DNA of 15,494 bases from Prevotella sp. CAG:617. Its GTDB lineage: Bacteria > Bacteroidota > Bacteroidia > Bacteroidales > Bacteroidaceae. Of this stretch, positions 12,880 through 15,494 are shown piece by piece. The position numbers and the translations under genes are program-made. Numbering within the stretch: position 1 is the stretch's first letter; each line of letters starts with the position of its first letter. The stretch lies in the NCBI GenBank assembly GCA_000438115.1, contig FR903618.1, positions 22,609 through 38,102 of the forward strand, in the 5' to 3' direction. The notes under the pieces were generated by a model. That model was not told the origin of the DNA, made no database searches, and saw nothing but the letters and a program-made list of their open reading frames with translations.

Positions 12880-15204
12880 ATGGGACAGAAAAGCAAAAAG
12901 GGCGGCCGCAGGCTGACCAAGAAGGAAATAACCGAACTGCTCCTGAAATTTTTTGAACAACACGCTCAGGAGGAATATAACATACAGGACCTTTTCCATG
13001 AAATACGCGCTACGACACACCCGGCCAAGATGCTGACGATGGACGTGCTCAACGAGCTGGTGCTCGACGACTATCTGGCCACCGACAAACAGGGACACTA
13101 CCGCCTGGCCGTGCGCTCGCAGGTGATGGAGGGTACGTTTGTACGCAAGCGCAACGGGCGCAACAGCTTTCTGCCCGACGACGGCGGGCAGCCCATACTG
13201 GTATGTGAGCGCAACGCCCACCGCGCCCTCAACGGCGACCGCGTGCGCGTGACGATGCTGGCCCGACGCCGCGGACACACCCGCGAGGCCGAGGTTATCG
13301 AAATTGTAAAACGCAGCCACGACACCTTTGTGGGCAAGCTGCACGTGGACAAGCACTATGCCTTCCTGATTACGGAAGACCGCGCACTGGCCAACGACAT
13401 TTTCATACCGAAAGACAAGCTCAAGGGCGGCAAGACGGGCGACAAGGCCGTAGTGAAAATCATTGAATGGCCCCAGGACGCCAAGAACCCCATCGGCAAG
13501 GTCATCGACATTCTGGGCAAGACGGGCGACAACGACACGGAGATGAACGCCATTCTGGCCGAATACAACCTGCCGTATGAATATCCCAAAGCCGTGGAGG
13601 AGGCTGCCGACAAGATTTCGGACGTCATCAGCGACGAGGAGATAGCCCGCCGCGAGGACGTGCGCCAGGTAACGACCTTTACCATCGACCCGCACGACGC
13701 CAAGGACTTTGACGACGCGCTCTCCATACGCCGCATAGATGCAGGCACATGGGAGGTGGGCGTACACATTGCCGACGTGTCATACTACGTGCACGAGGGC
13801 GACATCATCGACAAGGAGGCCCAGAAACGCGCCACGAGCATCTATCTGGTTGACCGCACCATACCGATGCTGCCCGAACGGCTGTGCAACTACATCTGCT
13901 CGCTGCGCCCCGACGAGGACAAGCTGGCCTACTCCACGCTGTTCCGCATGAACGAGGAGGGCGACGTGCTGTCGTGGCACCTGGCCAAGACGGTCATCCG
14001 CTCCAACCGCCGCTTCACGTACGAGGAGGTGCAGACCATTCTGGAACAGAACGGCGAAGCCTCGGCCGAAGACCTGGCCCTGCCGGGCGAACACCCCGAA
14101 AAGGTGGGCCCCGGCCCCGACGGCAAGCCCGTGGGCGAGTATGCCGAGGAGCTGGTCACGCTCAACCGCCTGGCCAAAAAGCTGCGCAAGCGGCGCTTTT
14201 CACACGGCGCCATCGGCTTTGACCGCGCCGAAATCCGTTTTGAAATCGACGAGAAGGGACACCCCATATCCACTTACGTCAAGATAGCCAAGGACGCCAA
14301 CAAGCTGGTGGAGGAATTCATGCTGCTGGCCAACCGCTCGGTGGCCGAGAGCGTAGGCAAGGTGCCCAAGGGCAAGAAGGCCAAGGTACTGCCCTACCGT
14401 ATTCACGACGTGCCCGACCCCGAAAAACTGGAAAAACTGAGCGGCTTTATTTCGCGCTTCGGCTACCGCCTGCGCACCGAGGGCACCAAGACGGAGGTGA
14501 GCCGCAGCCTGAACAAACTGCTCAGCGACGTCAAGGGAAAGAAGGAACAGGAACTGGTGGAGACGGTGGCCCTGCGCGCCATGATGAAGGCGCGGTACAG
14601 CACGGAAAACATCGGTCACTATGGTCTGATGTTTGACTACTACACCCACTTCACCTCGCCCATCCGCCGCTACCCCGACACGATGGTCCACCGCCTGCTG
14701 GCCCGCTACGCCGCCGGCGGACGCTCGGTGAGCAAGGACAAGTACGAGGAGCTTTGCGAACACGCCTCGGCCATGGAACAGCTGGCTGCCTCGGCCGAGC
14801 GCGCCAGCATCAAGTACAAGCAGGTGGAATTCATGGCCGACCGCCTGGGGCAGGAATTTGCCGGAACGGTGAGCGGCGTGACGGAATTCGGCCTGTACGT
14901 GGCCATCGACGAGAACCAGTGCGAGGGCATGGTGCCGCTGCGCGACCTGCAGGGAGACTACTACGAGTTTGACGAAAAGAACTACTGCCTGCGCGGCCGC
15001 AAGAATCATCATACGTATTCGCTGGGCGACAAGGTGCGCATCAAGGTGGCCCGCGCCAACCTCGAGAAGCGCCAGCTTGACTTCGAGCTGGTCAGCCGCC
15101 CCGACGAGCAGCCCGTGGCCCTGCTGCCGCCCACCGTCAAGGAAAAGAAAGGCGGCAAGAAAGGCAAACGCGGCGGTAAGGCCAAGCGCCACAAGGAAAA
15201 ATAA
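12880..15204 (+). CDS. rnr: Ribonuclease R (3'-5' exoribonuclease)
   Basis: A 774-residue RNase II/RNB-family exoribonuclease that degrades structured RNA 3' to 5', acting in mRNA decay, rRNA and tmRNA quality control and cold adaptation. Domains in order: a basic N-terminus and winged-helix segment (about 1-80); two OB-fold cold-shock domains (about 81-235); the RNB catalytic domain (about 255-600), whose IDPHDAKDFDDA motif gives the metal-binding aspartates D270, D276, D278 and D279 (E. coli D272, D278, D280, D281); an S1 RNA-binding domain (about 660-735); and a Lys/Gly-rich tail ending KAKRHKEK. The FTSPIRRYPD box near the end of the catalytic domain is also typical. Length fits RNase R rather than the shorter RNase II. 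The DNA is much richer in G+C, mainly at third positions, than the leftward genes. The start ATG follows a matching promoter, and a strong terminator ends the gene. Confidence 0.95.
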   Translation: MGQKSKKGGRRLTKKEITELLLKFFEQHAQEEYNIQDLFHEIRATTHPAKMLTMDVLNELVLDDYLATDKQGHYRLAVRSQVMEGTFVRKRNGRNSFLPDDGGQPILVCERNAHRALNGDRVRVTMLARRRGHTREAEVIEIVKRSHDTFVGKLHVDKHYAFLITEDRALANDIFIPKDKLKGGKTGDKAVVKIIEWPQDAKNPIGKVIDILGKTGDNDTEMNAILAEYNLPYEYPKAVEEAADKISDVISDEEIARREDVRQVTTFTIDPHDAKDFDDALSIRRIDAGTWEVGVHIADVSYYVHEGDIIDKEAQKRATSIYLVDRTIPMLPERLCNYICSLRPDEDKLAYSTLFRMNEEGDVLSWHLAKTVIRSNRRFTYEEVQTILEQNGEASAEDLALPGEHPEKVGPGPDGKPVGEYAEELVTLNRLAKKLRKRRFSHGAIGFDRAEIRFEIDEKGHPISTYVKIAKDANKLVEEFMLLANRSVAESVGKVPKGKKAKVLPYRIHDVPDPEKLEKLSGFISRFGYRLRTEGTKTEVSRSLNKLLSDVKGKKEQELVETVALRAMMKARYSTENIGHYGLMFDYYTHFTSPIRRYPDTMVHRLLARYAAGGRSVSKDKYEELCEHASAMEQLAASAERASIKYKQVEFMADRLGQEFAGTVSGVTEFGLYVAIDENQCEGMVPLRDLQGDYYEFDEKNYCLRGRKNHHTYSLGDKVRIKVARANLEKRQLDFELVSRPDEQPVALLPPTVKEKKGGKKGKRGGKAKRHKEK

Positions 15205-15226
15205 GGAAGAGTGAACCCGAATGGTT

Positions 15227-15270
15227 ATATGCGGTCCCGCCCGGCGCAGGGCCGCATATCTGTTTTTTTT
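15227..15270 (+). terminator. Strong terminator between RNase R and the cytidylyltransferase
   Basis: ATATGCGG (15227-15234) pairs with CCGCATAT (15252-15259), and after a bulged T, CCC (15236-15238) pairs with GGG (15249-15251), closing a GC-rich loop. A run of eight T follows at 15263-15270. This is a textbook factor-independent terminator 22 bases after the RNase R stop. It ends only 23 bases before the next start codon. Confidence 0.88.
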
Positions 15271-15293
15271 GAACCCATTTTCAAGACATCATC

Positions 15294-15494
15294 ATGACAA
15301 CTACCCCCCGACATATTGCCGTAGTGTTGGCCGCCGGCAGCGGCCGCCGCACGGGGCTCGACACGCCCAAACAGTTTTGCCCGCTGGCCGGCCATCCGCT
15401 GGTGGCCTACAGCCTGACGGCCTTTGAACGGCACCCCGACATTGCCGAAACGGCCGTCATCATCCATCCCGACTATATCGGGGAGATGCAGGAG
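15294..15494 (+). CDS. ispD: IspD-type cytidylyltransferase, N-terminal part (cut by window end)
   Basis: The first 67 codons of a nucleotidyltransferase, running off the right edge. A-A-G-S-G-R-R-T-G (13-21) is the CTP-binding loop and T-P-K-Q-F (24-28) the following signature, as in IspD (E. coli A-A-G-F-G-R-R-M ... C-P-K-Q-Y). L-A-G-H-P-L-V-A-Y-S-L-T-A-F (31-44) continues the pattern. IspD makes CDP-methylerythritol from methylerythritol 4-phosphate and CTP in the cytosol, a step of non-mevalonate isoprenoid synthesis. The usual Met after R-R is Thr20 here. Related TarI-like enzymes that make CDP-ribitol share these motifs, so IspD is favoured but not proven without the C-terminal half. 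It lies 89 bases after RNase R, across a strong terminator, with no room for an obvious promoter of its own. Base composition is as GC-rich as RNase R. Confidence 0.75.
   Translation, partial: MTTTPRHIAVVLAAGSGRRTGLDTPKQFCPLAGHPLVAYSLTAFERHPDIAETAVIIHPDYIGEMQE

Noticed and set aside
12730..15192. Long minus-strand open frames (345 and 330 codons) opposite RNase R
   Set aside because: They are antisense to a clear RNase R and arise from its GC-rich third positions, which remove stop codons from the opposite frame. Their products are low-complexity Val/Ala/His-rich.

Overview
The window looks like chromosomal DNA from a gut-type member of the order Bacteroidales (Bacteroides, Phocaeicola or a close relative). 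Several promoters fit the Bacteroidetes pattern TTTG / ~20 nt / TAnnTTTG. Starts lack clear Shine-Dalgarno sequences. There is an HU-related DNA-binding protein followed by a 34-residue gene of the 'smalltalk' type, and a 1134-residue secreted protein ends in a Por/T9SS-like C-terminal tail. No rRNA, tRNA, transposase, phage gene or CRISPR array was seen.

Layout. 174-1877 (+): a tiny Pro/Lys/His-rich lipoprotein, a terminator hairpin, then the Na+/H+ antiporter nhaA behind a near-perfect promoter. 1904-2631 (-): an HU-family gene and, 38 bases after it, the 34-codon smalltalk-like gene, closed by a hairpin shared with the convergent nhaA. 2757-12347 (-): four exported proteins. In transcription order they are a GH3 beta-glycosidase, a metallophosphoesterase with an N-terminal beta-sandwich, a GH38-like hydrolase, and the 1134-residue multidomain protein. 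The phosphoesterase and GH38-like genes are 30 bases apart and very probably cotranscribed. The other two seem to have their own signals. 12880-15494 (+): ribonuclease R, in strikingly GC-rich DNA, a strong terminator, then the first 67 codons of an IspD-type cytidylyltransferase cut by the window edge.

How the genes may work together. The four leftward genes all carry signal peptides and resemble a small glycan-processing locus without SusC/SusD or a local regulator: two exo-glycosidases, a phosphoesterase that could remove phosphate decorations, and a carbohydrate- or surface-binding protein. This link is inferred from position and family, not shown. The flanking genes are housekeeping: ion and pH homeostasis, nucleoid protein, RNA decay, isoprenoid precursor synthesis.

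The least-explained signals are the smalltalk-like micro-gene, the GH38-like/phosphoesterase pair, a shared palindrome TTATGC-N7-GCATAA upstream of both nhaA and the GH3 gene, an inverted repeat bracketing the HU promoter, and a cluster of mutually exclusive hairpins in the 532-base gap before the RNase R gene.
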